Assembly (NCBI RefSeq): GCF_025979885.1
Contig: NZ_CP110139.1
Location: 1,550,001-1,614,000, forward strand
Direction: 5' to 3'
Source: Hymenobacter sp. YIM 151500-1
GTDB lineage: Bacteria; Bacteroidota; Bacteroidia; Cytophagales; Hymenobacteraceae
DNA length: 64,000 nt
Within the stretch, counting starts at the first letter, position 1, and the number at the start of each line of letters is the position of its first letter. Position numbers and translations under genes: made by a program. Positions 62,893-64,000 of the stretch are shown in pieces. Below the pieces are notes generated by a model, which had not been told where the DNA came from, made no database searches, and saw nothing but the letters and a program-made list of their open reading frames with translations.

Positions 62893-63016
62893 CGTCATGC
62901 TGAGCTTGCCGAAGCATCTCTCCCGCTTCGTTGCGGATACCTGCTTTGAAGCTAACGATTGAGTTAGCCCCCGGTGGAGATGCTTCGACTGCGCCTCCGG
63001 CTGCGCTCAGCATGAC
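62893..63016. repeat. CGTCATGCTGAGC palindromic element, copy 2
   Basis: Same family as 60350-60459. Both copies share the internal GAAGCATCTCTCCCGCTTCG (in copy 2 near 62910-62929). Here the left arm is the short form and the right arm carries the extra GCGCCTCCGGCTGC segment. Confidence 0.85.
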
Positions 63017-63045
63017 CCCTCTTTTTCACTCACCACCTCACTACT

Positions 63046-63084
63046 CACCACTTCACCATCTCACCACTTCACCATCTCACCACC
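63046..63084 (+). repeat. 16-bp tandem repeat abutting the cobA start
   Basis: CACCACTTCACCATCT occurs twice exactly (63046-63061, 63062-63077), followed by a partial CACCACC, which touches the ATG at 63085. Confidence 0.85.
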
Positions 63085-63852
63085 ATGACCACTCCCCGCC
63101 TTACCGTTCTTGGCGCTGGTCCCGGCGACCCGGAGCTGCTCACGCTCAAGGGGGCGCGGGTGCTGGCGGAGGCCGACGTGGTGCTCTACGACGCCCTGGC
63201 CAACCGCACCCTGCTCGACCACGCCCGCCCCACGGCCCTGCTGGTGCCGGTGGGTAAGCGGCGCGGCATGCGCAGCCACGGGCAGGACGAAATCAACGCC
63301 CTCATCGTGGACTATGCCCGCCGCTACGGCCATGTGGTGCGCCTGAAGGGCGGCGACCCGTTCGTGTTCGGGCGGGGCCGCGAGGAAATGCTCTACGCCG
63401 AAGCTCACGGCCTGCTGACCGACTACGTGCCGGGCATCAGCAGCGCGGTAGCCGCCGCGGGCAGCGCGGGTATTCCGGTTACGCACCGGGGCTTGAGCGA
63501 AGGCTTTCGGGTGATTACGGCCACCACGGCTAGCGGGGAGCTGTCGGGCAGCATCGGAGAGGCGGCCCGCGACACGCGCGGTACCACCGTCATCCTGATG
63601 GGCTTGGGGGAGCTGCCGCGCATTGTGGCCGAGTTCTGCCGCCACGGCCACGCCGCCACGCCCGCCGCCATCATCCAGAACGGCACCCTGCCCCAGGCCC
63701 GCCTGGTGACGGGCTCGGTAGCCGAGTTGCCAGCTCGTGCCGCCGCCGCGGGTATTGAAGCCCCGGCCATCATCATTATCGGCGAAGTGGTGCGGCTGGC
63801 TACCCCGGAGAAGCTGGCCGAACTGCCGGCCCTGTACGCGGAGGTGGCGTGA
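63085..63852 (+). CDS. cobA: Uroporphyrinogen-III C-methyltransferase (SUMT)
   Basis: SAM-dependent methyltransferase that makes precorrin-2 on the way to siroheme, the cofactor of sulfite reductase. The N-terminal signature is TVLGAGPGDPELLTLKGARV, followed by VVRLKGGDPFVFGRGREEML and VPGISSAVAAAGSAGIPVTH. Length 255 residues matches the stand-alone CobA form, not the CysG fusion. A SUMT in a sulfate-reduction operon supplies siroheme for the sulfite reductase expected further downstream. Confidence 0.95.
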   Translation: MTTPRLTVLGAGPGDPELLTLKGARVLAEADVVLYDALANRTLLDHARPTALLVPVGKRRGMRSHGQDEINALIVDYARRYGHVVRLKGGDPFVFGRGREEMLYAEAHGLLTDYVPGISSAVAAAGSAGIPVTHRGLSEGFRVITATTASGELSGSIGEAARDTRGTTVILMGLGELPRIVAEFCRHGHAATPAAIIQNGTLPQARLVTGSVAELPARAAAAGIEAPAIIIIGEVVRLATPEKLAELPALYAEVA

Positions 63853-63945
63853 AGCCAGAACCGTCAGCCATCAACCAGCGCCAACCCTACGACTAGCCCT
63901 AGAACCAGTCCTGCCCCCTTTCCCACTGCCAGAAACCTCCATCCC

Positions 63946-64000
63946 ATGTCTATTCTTTCACCTTCTCCCACTCTGCCTGTCGGGTTTGATGACGAGTCGT
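63946..64000 (+). CDS. Start of a further gene cut by the window edge
   Basis: ATG at 63946 opens a frame of 18 codons that reaches the window edge: MSILSPSPTLPVGFDDES. Nothing can be recognised from so little. Position suggests the next sulfur or siroheme gene, such as a sulfite reductase or a dehydrogenase/ferrochelatase. The 93-nt gap before it holds no clear hairpin. Confidence 0.4.
   Translation, partial: MSILSPSPTLPVGFDDES

Overview
The window is about 64 kb of a high-GC Bacteroidota chromosome. It most likely comes from Hymenobacter or a close relative in the Cytophagales. The signs are gliding-motility and type IX secretion (T9SS) C-terminal domains of both type A and type B, outer-membrane carboxypeptidase-regulatory/TonB-type proteins ending in AQ signal peptides, Bacteroidota promoters of the TTG-N19/21-TAnnTTTG kind, and many short palindromic intergenic repeats. 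No rRNA, tRNA, CRISPR array, transposase or phage gene was recognised.

Region by region. 1-9.3 kb, almost all on the minus strand, holds mixed metabolism and envelope genes: a truncated HlyD-type adaptor, an MDR oxidoreductase, an M23 peptidase, a SnoaL-like lipoprotein, an MBL-fold hydrolase, an SMP-30-like lipoprotein, a secreted crystallin/Ig repeat protein and an AraC regulator. Relics of the MBL, SMP-30 and AraC genes lie between them and point to a decayed duplication. 9.7-18 kb carries a GH43 glycosidase, a large outer-membrane receptor-like barrel and a secreted beta-helix/PA14/ricin protein. 18-34.6 kb is largely housekeeping: DUF2459, STAS-like, hisS, hutH, a type B T9SS protein, YbaB, GT2, PspC, an OmpA/TPR-like lipoprotein, pdhB, DinB, a thioesterase, a methyltransferase, DUF2256 and a nucleoside deaminase. 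Within it sits a low-GC two-gene DUF2019 cassette. 34.7-41.1 kb holds a candidate small RNA or leader with a strong terminator, a 1400-residue secreted lectin-like protein, and ffh.

41.2-58.9 kb is a surface-glycan locus. It encodes a complete pseudaminic acid pathway: pseB, pseC, pseF, a pseG-pseH fusion and pseI. It also has two glycosyltransferase-like proteins, an FkbH-like/SGNH protein, a left-handed beta-helix acyltransferase, a PIG-L deacetylase, a polysaccharide deacetylase-like protein and a Wzx-type flippase. A T9SS type B protein is inserted on the opposite strand between pseB and pseC. Together these could make CMP-pseudaminic acid, remodel its acyl groups, build it into a lipid-linked glycan and flip it.

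59.0-64 kb is an assimilatory sulfate reduction operon: cysH, cysD, cysN and a SUMT-type cobA, with a further gene cut by the window edge. It is preceded by a promoter, a SAM-I riboswitch with an 11-bp P1 helix, and a micro-ORF encoding MLCMACCC, which looks like a cysteine-sensing leader peptide. Each spacer inside this operon, and most spacers of the glycan locus, is filled by palindromic repeats. Several of these supply the stop codon or the immediate 5' leader of the flanking genes.
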